Positions 46,701 to 58,583 of a stretch of 64,000 nucleotides of DNA are shown here, piece by piece. Numbering within the stretch: position 1 is the stretch's first letter; the number at the start of each line of letters is the position of its first letter. Under the pieces are notes generated by a model, which saw only the letters and a list, made by a program, of their open reading frames with translations, was not told the origin of the DNA and ran no database searches. The translations under genes were made by a program, and so were the position numbers. The DNA comes from Xestospongia muta (Eukaryota > Porifera > Demospongiae > Haplosclerida > Petrosiidae): NCBI GenBank assembly GCA_963693285.1, contig OY848920.1, forward strand, positions 7,515,135 through 7,579,134, read 5' to 3'.

Positions 46701-49597
46701 ACAAGAAAGACTCTCAGAAATATTGTCAAGAATTACTTGGAAACCTCAGAATTCAGCATGTTAATCCAATCTTAGAAAATCTCTCTCATGAAACAAGCTA
46801 TGACAAAATTGTCACCGTCATTGAAGAAATTAAGCAAAGCTACTTCAAACAAAGCAAAGGACCAGCTAAAGAAGATCAATTTAAGAAGTTCATGGAAGTA
46901 GGCTTGCTTTTAATAAATTTATCAGAATGACATTGCATTGTAGAACTTTGAAATAGAAAAAAAGCAATTTATAACAACACTTAATCGCATGAAGAGCTAT
47001 GATGATCAATTGCAAAGACATAAAAAAGGTGACTTATATAATAGTATTGGCAGGAATTTAATTATTATGATTATGTTTTATAGAAACAGATAAAATATTA
47101 GAAGACAGGCAAAAATTAATAGAGAAACTACATGAACAAATAAAAATGGCAGGTATAAATAAGTGATAGTTGTTACTGTAGTTGTAATAATCATATCACA
47201 TGCCACACCTATTCATTAGAAATGTATATCTTATGAAAGAATTCAATTTATATGTTTTATTTATTCTTTCTTCCTGTTATTCAGAGCACATAATACTCAA
47301 TGGCCTTGTAATTGTTTGTGGACATGTGATTTTTTCCTAAACATTAACTTACAATATTATATTCTAAGTACTTAATTTGATAACATATGATGATCAGTGT
47401 TAGCGAAATCATTAAACGATAAAAGTAAATGGTATTAAAAGTAGAAGAATAGTAATATATATCAAATACTTTGGATTGTTCATAAATGCATGTCAAGCTC
47501 TTTACATAAATAGATTCAAAAATTAAAATTTATTTATATCCTTAGGTTTAACTTCACCGGACAGTCTTTTAGATGAACAGCCACCAATTTTAGAATTAAT
47601 TGAACATGCTAGGACTGCACAATGGAATCTTTTGGGTGTGAAACTAGAACTGGATACTGAGGCTCTAGCTGAATGTCATGACTATACAAGTATGTATCAG
47701 TTATGGCTTCAGGAGAAAGCTGAAAATGCCACTAGAAGAAACTTGATAGCTGCATTAAGAGCAATAAGACAAAATAATGCTGCCAGAAAATATGAAGATT
47801 ATCTGAAAACAAAAGTTAGTGACTTACTCAATGTATTATATTATTTTTATGAAGAAGATACATAAAATTGCATGGCTTTGTAGTATTATTATAATTGTGC
47901 TATATAAACAAGTAATGACCAAAGGAATGAAAGGAATGTCTAACTATTCTGATATGTTTTCTGCCAGGTTTGTTTGCCCATATAAGGAATTATAGTCTTA
48001 ACACCTTTTCAAGCACTTGCATGAGCAAACCATGAGCTTTATAGAACTTGTAATGTATGCTTTTGATCTCATGCCTAAGGTATGTTTATACTTAGCTTTA
48101 TTTAAAATAGTGTGCTGAGGGTACTTTCATTTGTTCTCTACTACTGTTTATTATGTGGTCACATATAATAATACTGATTTTTTCATTATAACAAATCGAT
48201 AATTATAAGGTTGTTCTCTTAAATAGTTTAATATATTAATCACTATATATATACAGGTAGCAGGAAATAAAGACACTAAAAAGACTACAAGAGATGGTGA
48301 TAGCTTACATATAACAGGACCAAGTAGTAAGTATGATGTACTAGAGGTCATATTATTCATATTTTAAGTAACTTTGAACATTGTCTCTATTTTGTTTCTA
48401 TACTTAAATATTGTCATCCCCTTGATACCAAATTAGGTTCATCAGGGCAGGCTGCCTCTACTGAGATGCTATATGACAGTAAGTGGTCAGTAAATAACAT
48501 ATATAACTATTATACAGTAGTCATTTTATAGACCATGTAATACATTATTTTTTAACATTTATCTTTACTGTTTATATTCCTCTATAATATTGTACAATTA
48601 ATGCATATTATATGATGATATTGATTGCTTGCATTTAATCATAGCTGTAGGTGAATACTTGTTGACAATTGAAAATAGAGTGTCTTTGGGTTATATATTA
48701 ATATAGAAGATGTTGATATATAAGCTTTTCTTTTGTCATTGTGGTTTATATTTGGCAGATATAGCTAAATTATTGAATAAACTTTAGTTCTCTTTCTTCT
48801 ATACAAGCCCATGACATTTATCTAAGTAATTCACTTTTTTAGGTAAATTATACAAAGAGTTTACTGAAGGGGTGATGGTAAATGCCAAAAAAGATCATAA
48901 AGTCGGTCTTGCTGTCATATTTGGTGTAGTAAATAGGACAGGACCTCAAGGAGCCGATTTAGATATTGAAAACGTCAAAACGACTTTTGATGACCTCAAC
49001 TATGCTACTTGGGTTATTAAAAATCCAACACCTACAATAATGGAGAGTGTAGTCAAGATTGTGTCAGAGTACAAGTACTTCTCCATTGAATTGAAATGGG
49101 TCGTTTTCTATTATGCAGGTCATGGTGGAAGTATAGATAAGAAAGGGTATTTTATTTTACCTTGTGAAAACAATGAACACAAAGTTTTCCCTATTGATTC
49201 AAAGGTTATTGATCCATTTCAACCCGGCTATCCAAATTGTCATCTTGAAGATCGTAAACGTTTGTTTCTCTTCGACTGTTGTTTAAAGGAAGACGCAACT
49301 GAAACATTACCAACAACAGCTCCACCTCCATTAGATCCTTATCTACCTTGCTATCAACCAGCTAATGATTACACTATCGTTGCACATGCTACGTATTACA
49401 GAGAAGTCGCTCGTGGTGATTTTTCAAACGGAGGTGTCTGGACAATTAAATTATGTCACAATATAAGAGAACATGCAACAAATATGGAAGTGAATGATAT
49501 TCTTATCAAGACAAGAGATGAAGTAGTTTGTGAGACAAAATATAAAGTCCAAGCTCCCTTTCAAATAGTGAATTGTGGACATGACTATCTTGTTTAA
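43796..49597 (+). CDS. Death domain - GBP GTPase - death domain - caspase-like fusion (copy C)
   Basis: Thirteen exons join with matching phases: 43796-44099, 44710-44778, 45087-45579, 45767-45932, 45976-46243, 46294-46583, 46628-46897, 46944-47028, 47084-47152, 47546-47814, 48257-48326, 48437-48478 and 48843-49597. They total 3150 nt, 1049 residues, with no stop. Domains: death domain 1-101; GBP G domain with GPCRSGKS (187-194), TKGIW (218-222), DTEG (244-247), LRD (320-322); GBP helical domain and short coiled coil to about 671; second death domain 672-761 (LGVKLELD, ENATRRNL, ARKYEDYL); linker; caspase-like domain from about 815, with YYAGHGG (His 892) and FLFDCC (Cys 944/945), and a p10-like GGVWTIKL segment. 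Expected role: GTP-driven assembly bringing protease domains together. Function is inferred; the splice model needs transcript proof. Confidence 0.8.
44275..44343 (+). other. Probable cassette exon of GBP copy C
   Basis: Same 69-nt, phase 1/1 exon as in copies A and B, with AG before and gtaagt after. If included the protein is 1072 residues long. Confidence 0.5.
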
Positions 49598-52500
49598 CCC
49601 AGCTAGGGTATGTTATATTATATTTGTTTAACTACAACAATAAGTTTGTCTTTAATTGATAACAATGAATTGTATATACAAATACAATATGAAATAAGTT
49701 GTAATTATTATACATTAAACATTATTTATACACATTTACTTGTCATTTTTTTTCGTTCTGTACAGAGACAAAGAAACTCAAGATGTGTGGATATATTAAC
49801 ACTAAAATATTTTAGTTCCTATCATCAAATCTATAGATAATATTAGGTATCTTGCTCAGTTATTGTAATAATCTGTTTTCCATATTAATACATTGAATTA
49901 TTTGTAATATGTAATGATTCCCTTTTTATATTTTTGGTTAATTATGGTTTAATTTGTTGCCATACATTATATAGTACAAGCAACAACAGGTACAGTTAGG
50001 TAATGTACTTTGTAGGTTCTACTGTAGAGTGTCATATTCCCTAGTGCTACAATTGACGTGACACAAACATTATAGTATTTCATGTGCTGACTTACCAATA
50101 TATTACTTAGTATATTTGTCTATAGATTAATCATAATCAGTTCTGCCTTATTATGATGACATGAGATCAGAGTTTGTCTAGCAACACAGATTTACTAAGT
50201 CAAACTATTATTATTCTCAAGCCTTTTTACTTAAACTATATTATTGTACAGTGATATGAAATTTACTGAGAATATGAATAATGTATAGACTTGTTAAAAG
50301 TTAAATGAAACAATTTGTACTTGTCTGCTGTAAATGTCTAACAACAGTTTAGTTGACTACAATCACTATTCCATTAACTGAACTATTCTCTTGATATCTC
50401 TGTCAGTGGCCATGTCAATGTATTATTAGTAATAGTAACTGCCATATTACTAATGAAAGCAGGGTATAATATAGTTCCAGTGAAAAAGAAAGCAAGAGGA
50501 AGGACTGGTCATATACAAAGACATAGTGTATGTTTCTTAAGTGACAATATAAATTTAGTTTGTGCCCTTTAATAGCAAATCCTTGGAAAAGAACTGGTAC
50601 ATGATTGTTGTTTTCATTACTTGAAGCTACATGTAGAAAACCTTTAGGATTATAGAAATAAACCTATTAATATTATTAAGACCTATTAATAATATTAAAA
50701 TTGGTATAAAAACAGTTGTATCAGCTATGATTTGAGAAAACATCAATTCAAATTGTATATAGTCATGAAGAAATAAAAGTGTCCTAGATGTGTCTGGTGT
50801 TGAAAATATTGTCACATTTCACATATTCAGAAGTACTGGTGCTAATATTCTATCTAAAAAGAGATAAAATGTAACCACTTTTCAGTATAACCTGTCTTTT
50901 GAGTTGTCAATCGGGCATGGCAGTTTAGTAAGACAAATAACTACTGGAATAGGTCTTCCCTATAGCACATGGTGTATATAGTTAGTTGAAAGAACAAATT
51001 GAAGAGCTCTGCATGAAAACACAAGAAAGACTTGGGATAACAGGGCTGGAATAATTATGGTTGTTCCTCTATTTTGTGAAGTGAATCCCAGCAGGACTAT
51101 AAAATGGAATGAATGTTACAACTTTAGACTTAGCTAATGCCTCTGGTTTAAGTTGAGTATAATTATTCTGCTTTGGTTAACTGAATGGCAAGCCTATTTA
51201 AAGGATACACACCAGTTGTTTTATATCCAGAAGTTATGTTATTTTCTGTAATAGTTATTGACTTATACTACTCTTGTGTAAAAACAGATCAAAGATCATA
51301 AATAATAGCTTGATGTTGACTTTTTGTAATAAAATTATAACTTTCACCATTCTATTTTAATAGTGCAAAAAATGCTTTCTAGAGGTTGGCTTAGGTGAGT
51401 AGTGTTCGAAAGAAGTACAAATATAATAATTCTATTAGGTGCAGCTGCCCTAATTACATTAAAGAATACTCATTTAAAAGCAATATCAAAGGAGTGCAGC
51501 AAGAAAGGACATATTTTAAAAGTGACTCATCGACGAACAGTTAAATATTTCCATATCCATCCCAACCCTTTGTACATAATCTATAAGCTGTTCCACATCT
51601 TACACTTAGCTAATGCGTACTTTTCTATGGCTAGTTATGGATTTAAACTTTCATGATCAAATGATACCAAAGGCAGAATAGCATAGACAACAATGCTAGT
51701 AAACTTAACTCTGTAATTTAAACACTTTGAATTGTAGGTAAGTAACTCATCATTTTTGTCCCTCGTTCATCAACTATTCTCAATACCTTTGCATTAAGTA
51801 ACATAGTTCTTTCATCACAGTTAAATAATATAATTATGATAGGATTTGTTAAATATGCCTTTTTATCAGTTACAGCAACCGTGAATAAAATAATTATAAT
51901 AGTTTACCATATCAAATTTTACCCAAATTGTGTTTCTGTGCAATATGATAGTATGATTTACAAAACTGTAGTTTATAATTTAAGTTAGTTCTGTCTAAAA
52001 CAAACTTTAAATTTAGTAGCTTAGTAGTTTGTTTAAAAACAAATCTACACTTGTATATGCATATATGTATCTTTATAAATTTTATTTCATCACAAACGTT
52101 GATGTTATTTGTTTTTGTAATGTAAACTTTGTACATGTTTTGTTATATCACACATTGACATTATATTTAATAAACATTGCCAAATAGAACAACAATGTTT
52201 CTCTTGACAAATGAACAATAAACAGCTTTTGATGTTTGATACTGAAAGGGAAGATTTAAAATCATGCAACAAAAAATAAAGATCATGCAACTAATATTTC
52301 AATATCATACAGATTTAAAATCATGCAGGAGATTATACGTTTTTACATATATTTAATGCAATAGAGAAGGAACTTCCAAGAATCAATAGTACTTCTATTT
52401 GTGACCTGATTTGCAATAAGGGACCACTTCTGTCAAAGCATTTGTGACAAGATATATGAAAAAAGACAACTGTTAAAACATTTTATACATGCATACATGC

Positions 52501-52912
52501 AGTTACTACGAGCAGTTGAGAATATATAGCAGCTGTGTGTATAATAAAACAATTTTTGGGATGTTTTAATAGTTGTCCTTTTCATAAATCATGTCATAGA
52601 TGTTTTTCTAGAAGTGGTCCCTTATTGCAAATCCGGTCACATTTATTTAAATTAGATTATGTGTATGCATATATAGTTTTTTATATTCTATGAAATTCAG
52701 ATATTATAATAGTAACAATGGCAATCAAGTCTGTCACTATCTTAAGTTCCGTCAGCAAAGATAATGTAATGTTTACATTCAATATTTTCAGATCCAAAGT
52801 TAGTTTTTATTGCTTATAATAATTGAATTTGTACTTGTTCAAAAAGGAACCTTTCACTTTCTGTAATACATCATTGTCTTAATTGAAAAATGTAACAAAC
52901 AAAATTAATAAA
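49598..52912. other. Non-coding region between copy C and the transporter gene
   Basis: No gene I can support on either strand. Open frames at 49610, 50627 and 51402 (60-84 codons) lack family resemblance. A MITE lies at 52402-52640. The region is AT-rich with scattered T and A runs. Confidence 0.45.
52402..52640. mobile_element. MITE with GACCTGATTT termini
   Basis: The left arm gacctgatttgcaataaggg is complementary to the right arm cccttattgcaaatccggtc. Second good copy of the element at 29438-29667. Confidence 0.65.
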
Positions 52913-54622
52913 TTAAAATGTAATACTGTTTGACAACGTTTTGTAGGAAACAGAATCTTTAACAAGAAATGTTTCACTTCTGCTATTACTTACATGCATT
53001 CTGTCATCAAACACCTTCATGTAATTATCTTCAAGTATCCTTCTAATATGTGTATCATAGTTCTCCTCTCTCTGTCTTGGTTTATACCATTTTGAAACAA
53101 TAAGATAAACTATTAATCCAGTCACACATATAACAAATTGAGTAAAGAGACTCCAAAAACTACAATTAAGCCTGCCAGGACCATTTAAATTAAAGTTTGT
53201 AAACAGCACTAAGAGATAAGCTCCTATATTAATATAAATTGCTCGTACCAACCAAAACATACCTGTTAGCATACCACTCATATTAACAGGTGCTTGACTA
53301 CATATAAACTCTAAAATAAAGATTATATGGAGTCCACCAACAATTCCAGAAAATATGAATGGAATGATGTAGTAAAGATAGGACATATCTACCAGAGAAG
53401 CAATTGATGACAAAGAACAACCTATTTCAAATTGAGTCTTGAAATGTCCAACTGTATCAATTGTAAGCATTGCTATTAATGATATACTCAACAGTACATA
53501 GGTAATACCAAATCCTCTTAGAGGATTAATAAGGAAATACTCAATTTTGGGAAAAAGAGGTATGATGCCAAGCTCTAATATTGGAACTACTATCACAATT
53601 AATTCGTTAAAAAGACTCCACAAAGCATATGAGCCATATCCGCTAAGTGAGTCAGTAGAGCCCTTAAAGGAATTTGTATATGACAGTACTCCCAATACTG
53701 TGTGATAATAAACTATAAAGAAACCAAAGGTACTTAGAATGACTATCATGATTCTCCAAAATGTCTTTGTATCTTCAACATCTTCCTCTTGAAAGGGTCC
53801 ACCATATTTGCACTTGCCAAGATTGATACGATTTGGTATCTTGTTCTCCCAATATGTCAGAGCACTCCTGTTTTCTGGATACTTATGTTGCCAGGCATAC
53901 TTAAGTACTAGGTAAACCATTTTATATGGATTTTTGACAAGTGTCTCACTGAGTTTAAATTTATGATCAAATTTAGAATGTAGACACAATGCAAATGAAG
54001 ATACAACAAAGATCACCATTGCTGTTGTCATTAACAAGTTTGGCTCATAAATTGATTTACTAACAAATGCAATATAATCAGTAGAGTAGCCAACATAAAT
54101 TCCCCAGACAGTCCAGTGTATAAAAGCCCTAGAATGTGTGTTCGATTTATCATAGAGCTGATCTAAGCCACATGGGGGAATATTAGTAAATAGCCCTGCT
54201 GAGCCAATAATTATCAACAACAGAGCAACACTTGATATTCCATATTTGGCTAAGTTAACTGGTAATCCACATAGCCCAAATTGAAGACAATAACTGACAA
54301 TTTGAAGAAGAACCCCTAACCAACAGGACCACAGACTCAAATGAATTGCTTTTTTCCGACCGATCTTTATGTCAGCAAACCAGCCAGTGAAAGGGTAGAG
54401 AATACAAAATACAATGAACTGTAGTGTGGATGTAATGAACATATGGCTTGAGTTAATACTGGGAAGAGGATAAAAACAAGATAGTTCAGCTGATGTACTC
54501 AAGGAGAGTACTATGTTAAAACCAACAGCAGAGCAGGCACCAACCACAATAGAGTCAATGACAAGAAGCCAACTGGTCAAATTCATTGATCTATTCTTTA
54601 ATTCACTAACATAATTGGACAT
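52913..54622 (-). CDS. 12-TM MFS transporter, POT/SLC15-like
   Basis: An intronless gene of 569 residues. It has about 12 hydrophobic segments, the first at LLVIDSIVVGACSAVGFNIV. After TM2 comes FTGWFADIKIGRKKAIHLSL, matching the MFS loop 2-3 pattern and resembling the signature of proton-dependent oligopeptide transporters (G-W-x-A-D-x-x-x-G-R). A long hydrophilic insert (about 215-290, with KMVYLVLKYAWQHKYPENRS and ALTYWENKIPNRINLGKCKYGGPFQEEDVEDTKTFW split over it) divides the two six-TM halves, as in SLC15 proteins. The C-terminal tail is cytosolic and basic/acidic (KWYKPRQREENYD). The substrate cannot be told. A single-exon structure in an intron-rich genome suggests either a family without introns or retroposition. 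Confidence 0.75.
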   Translation of the reverse strand: MSNYVSELKNRSMNLTSWLLVIDSIVVGACSAVGFNIVLSLSTSAELSCFYPLPSINSSHMFITSTLQFIVFCILYPFTGWFADIKIGRKKAIHLSLWSCWLGVLLQIVSYCLQFGLCGLPVNLAKYGISSVALLLIIIGSAGLFTNIPPCGLDQLYDKSNTHSRAFIHWTVWGIYVGYSTDYIAFVSKSIYEPNLLMTTAMVIFVVSSFALCLHSKFDHKFKLSETLVKNPYKMVYLVLKYAWQHKYPENRSALTYWENKIPNRINLGKCKYGGPFQEEDVEDTKTFWRIMIVILSTFGFFIVYYHTVLGVLSYTNSFKGSTDSLSGYGSYALWSLFNELIVIVVPILELGIIPLFPKIEYFLINPLRGFGITYVLLSISLIAMLTIDTVGHFKTQFEIGCSLSSIASLVDMSYLYYIIPFIFSGIVGGLHIIFILEFICSQAPVNMSGMLTGMFWLVRAIYINIGAYLLVLFTNFNLNGPGRLNCSFWSLFTQFVICVTGLIVYLIVSKWYKPRQREENYDTHIRRILEDNYMKVFDDRMHVSNSRSETFLVKDSVSYKTLSNSITF

Positions 54623-57600
54623 CTTACTTCATCTATAGCTGAGAATATTTCGAGTTCAGAAGCCTTATAAAATGTTTATTTTAATTGTTTACATTTTTTT
54701 ATAAACTATCGTGCTATATATGGAATAAGGACAGCTGTGCTATATATCATAAACAGTGTATATTATGATATAATTCCATAGTGATTTCAGTCAATTTGCT
54801 GACTCATAATGTGAATTGAAAGTCTACATATGTGACCTTATCATGAACTTCTGTCAAAATATTTATGTAAAACACTGGGTTATAAGCAGTTTATTATCAG
54901 GCACGCGGTAGCAGTGCTTATGTAGGGATAGTCCGAATTGTCCATTGAAATGTAGATACAATGAAATTTCACTCAAAATTGATCAAAATCATTCAATTTT
55001 TGCAGTATTTCCTTCTATAATAATCCTTTCAGCATAATAGTGCAAGTGGTACAAATAATTAATAATATTCACCAACCATCTAAACCACTAAAAATATCAG
55101 TGCTATGTTATGTCATTCCATTCTGTTCCTGAGCTATTATTACGTAGGGATGATGCAATTGTCTTCCCTACTGTTTTGTGTTCATTATTTGTTTTGGATT
55201 GATATTACCGTACATTTACTTTTTTTAGTATTTTTTAAAAAAAGGACTTCTTAATACAACACTTACAAACTTTTATAATTAAATAATCAATAAATGTTTT
55301 GAACAGAGATAGTAAACATCAACTGAAAATGTACAGTTATGTGTACATGGTACTGAATATATTCAAAACTGTTTTGAGATTTTTAATATGAGAGAAATGG
55401 TCTCTTTTCACAAATCATGATCAGGTCACATATTATACCTGTAATATCTGATGTATTAAAAGGACAAGATTGTGTGTTCTTTATTAGTCTGTACAGCCAG
55501 TTATAATGGTGTAATATAAAAGTTACATCACTAAGTCAAACATGTTAATTAAATTACTTTGCAATACATTGTGTATATCTCAGTTCTCACAGTAGAGAGA
55601 TCAGTATTGAAGTCCATGGACATATTCTATGAAACTCAATGCTTTCGATAACAAAGCTTTGCCTATCTGTCTGTAAGAAGTGAGTGCTACTTCATATTAT
55701 ACTGACTATAGTTTTAGAACACTATAGGGTTTTAATCCCAAACTGTCACACACCACAATTAAAAGGCAGTCTAGTACATACGTTTGATCACACTTATCAT
55801 AATTAAACATTTTGTTAGTAGACTAGTAGTGTCAATGTAACTAATACTAGTTCTAACATAGAGATGGTATGATGGAATCGTTTATGACAAAAACATTAGC
55901 ACTGCTAAGAACATTGTCATAATTTATCAACTAATGAATACAGGACAGGTCAGATAGTTATCATCATCAGAGCTATGTAAGGTTAGCTATTCTGATAACA
56001 CAGTTATAATCTCTGGACTAAGAAATTTGAGCAAATGTATCAGGCTCTATAGTTTAACTTATAATGTAGGCAATCTAAAACATGGCAGAGTGTGGATTCA
56101 TGTCAGATCAATAAAATAAAAAATTGTGTAGAGGTTTAGCTGGAAATCTGTTGTTACAATTAGTCTTATGTCCAGGTGTCCATTTGCTTAATATGAGAAA
56201 AGGCATCTGATGACATGTATTTAATTATTTACCATTTTAACAACATTTCAGCTAACCAATCAGAATGATCAAAATCTGACATCATCAGTCACATGAATCA
56301 TTATCAATAAAACATAAGTAAACATTATGGAAAAAGTATAGTTCTTCTGAAAGTACTTCTTGAAGCTATCACAAGTAAAATGAGATAGAAACTATATATA
56401 TTACCTGAACCAAATCTCCTTAACTGTGATCTGCCATCATTTCTCATGAATGACATTATCATGATATTATAAATAATGCAAAAGATTTGACTAACACCTC
56501 TAGTTATGGAAGGTCATTAATAAATAGTATGAACAGTAATGGACCAGGTTGAAAACCTTGTCTCACTCAAACATTACAGAGTTATCTAGACGTGTGGCTA
56601 GCTGTGTGATTTTTCGTAACCTCCTGCATGAGTTACATAGGAAAGTATGAGGCCTCCCTCTCCTGGCCTGCATACTTTCTTGAGAGCATTGGAGAGAAAC
56701 CAAACTGAATTTAAAAAATGTTCATGTAGACTGAAGGAACCATTCAATTAGACATACCACTTTTATTATCAACCTCCACCAGAGAGTTTAAGTTAATAAT
56801 TAGTGTACAAATGAGGTGATGTTTGCAGACATATATGATGTTGTGAATTGCTGACTTTCTTCTACTAATCTATAGCTAATGTGCAATCAATTGGAAATCT
56901 ATTGGTTGTCTTCTACATAGTCACTTAATAATATGTTAGTGTTGAGTCAGTTCTATTCTGAATGAATGTTACATGCAAATACTTATTTATGTCTATTTTA
57001 AAATTAGTGAATGGAGATAGTAAACTCAGACTGTATACATTACGTAAGAACAAGTGTCATGCTGAAAAAGTTAGGAAGCCTTGGAGATATGCCTTGACTA
57101 GCTTTTAAGTCATTAAACTTCAAATAGTTATGAGTTGACATCATAGGCCACTGACAACCTATACCAGTGGATGAACATTTGTCACAGCAATACTATTTGT
57201 TGAATGGGTCAAATGTAGTTGAAGATGAATTTCTCATTTTGATGAACTGCTGAAAATATTCTAATTATCTGTATTCTTTGCTCTTAATATGACATCGCGA
57301 CTTTTCATCAAGTCTTTCCTTCTCTATCTTCAAATAATATAATTATTAGATATGTCCCCTAACTCTTATTTTAGTATCTAAACACCACTATTGTTATTTT
57401 TTTTAGTTGCAATACCATATAATCACACACTATATAGATTGTTTTATTAGAGCGCCGCATCTTTAGAAGTATAACGGTAGCTTTTATTTATTTATAAACA
57501 TTAATAACCTACCAAAGGTAACATTACTTCGCCCACGACTTCCGATACGTCTTTTCATTTAAAAGATGTTTATCAATTTCGACATCATTATTGCTAGTTA

Positions 57601-57641
57601 ACAGACAACGATATTACAGTAGAAGTAGACTGACTTTCTCA
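54623..57641. other. Non-coding region with old repeats
   Basis: No supported gene. About 54830-55433 looks like a degenerate copy of the GACCTGATTT MITE, with distant inverted ends (gtgaccttatcatgaac and caaatcatgatcaggtcac). About 56040-57000 is a diverged third copy of the spacer at 10720-11330 and 42060-42660. The last ~120 bp before 57642 are duplicated at 59117-59243 and probably hold the promoter of the four-TM gene. Confidence 0.5.
56040..57000. repeat. Diverged copy of the F2-GBP spacer segment
   Basis: Collinear with 10720-11330 and 42060-42660. Landmarks are ctaaaacatggcagag, tcatgtcagatcaataa, gttgaaaaccttgtctcactc, caacctccaccagagag and tgttagtgttgagtcagtt. About 300 bp (56200-56500) is present only here. 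Conservation without coding potential could reflect an old duplication or a non-coding RNA or regulatory element. Confidence 0.55.
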
Positions 57642-58583
57642 ATGGCTAAAATTCGTCAATTTTTGCAGAAAATCGTTGTAGCGATACACATCGTGAGCAT
57701 TATTTTTCTTGTAATTGCTGCAGCACTTTTTAGCGATGGATATAAGCGTTACAATAGTGAGCAGAAAAGTGAGGACCCGGTGTGCTTTTTGTATAACAAA
57801 CTAAGTGGTTCTGAGCCTAAAACTGGTAAAGATTCCTATTGCATTTTATCCATCGCTAGTGAAGCCCTGTCTGTGCTAGGTTTGTTACCTTTGGTAATAC
57901 TAGGTATTGTCAAACTTGTACGTGGATTTGTGGGGTGAGTTTTAAAATTTTTTAATAGAATGAAAGGAGTAACTATTTTTTTTCAGAAATAAAATCTTTT
58001 TAATTGTGGAAATTTTGATCATGTTGTTCTCATGTATATTTGCTTTAATTGCTGCAATAACGATTACCTATGGATGGACACAGACATGTGATGCAATTAA
58101 GCAAATGTAAGTGTGTATTGATTTCAAAATATATTTGATAACATATTTTCATTTTTTTAATTATTCTAGAAATAACGATACCGGTATGAAGTGCAATACA
58201 ACCTATGCAAAACAAATAACAACATCAGCTGTAAGTTTAAAGAAGAAATATTTAAAATTTTTGCTTATGTGAAAATAACACTAAAAGTTGATATAACAGA
58301 ATTTCAATCATATATGCGTATTTAACAAAATATGTTTCTTCTCCAGTAATTATGTACGCATGGAAATATCTGCCACTATTATGCAAATAACAGAAATACA
58401 AACATGATCTATGTTATAATGACTTTTGAGTTTGTGATTGATTGCTACAATCTTACTCTATCTCAAGCCATAACTTGTTCTTGTGTATAGGTGTTTGCTG
58501 TCTTTGCTGTTGTTGCAGTTTTTGGAAATACTGTCTTCACTGTAGTCATTGCTATGCTTGAGACACATGAAAGCAAGAAATGA
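57642..58583 (+). CDS. Four-TM membrane protein, copy 1 (intact)
   Basis: Four exons, 57642-57934, 57987-58106, 58170-58230 and 58491-58583, with phases 2, 2 and 0, encode 188 residues starting MAKIRQFLQK. There are four hydrophobic segments: VVAIHIVSIIFLVIAAALF, LSVLGLLPLVILGIVKLV, IVEILIMLFSCIFALIAAIT and VFAVFAVVAVFGNTVFTVVI. Loop 1 has two Cys (DPVCFLYN, DSYCILS), and loop 2 has two Cys and NxT sites (TQTCDAI, NNDTGMKCNTTYA). The topology resembles MARVEL or claudin-like tetraspan proteins, but no signature motif is present, so the family is unassigned. The ATG at 57642 is chosen because the longer frame upstream lacks an ATG. The gene is duplicated in tandem downstream. Confidence 0.75.

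Noticed and set aside
51402..51656. 84-codon open frame
   Set aside because: No signal peptide, domain or paralog, no splice context; expected by chance in AT-rich DNA of this length.
57591..57641. 17-codon extension upstream of the four-TM ATG
   Set aside because: It would need a TTG start; the first ATG is at 57642 and gives a normal N-terminus.
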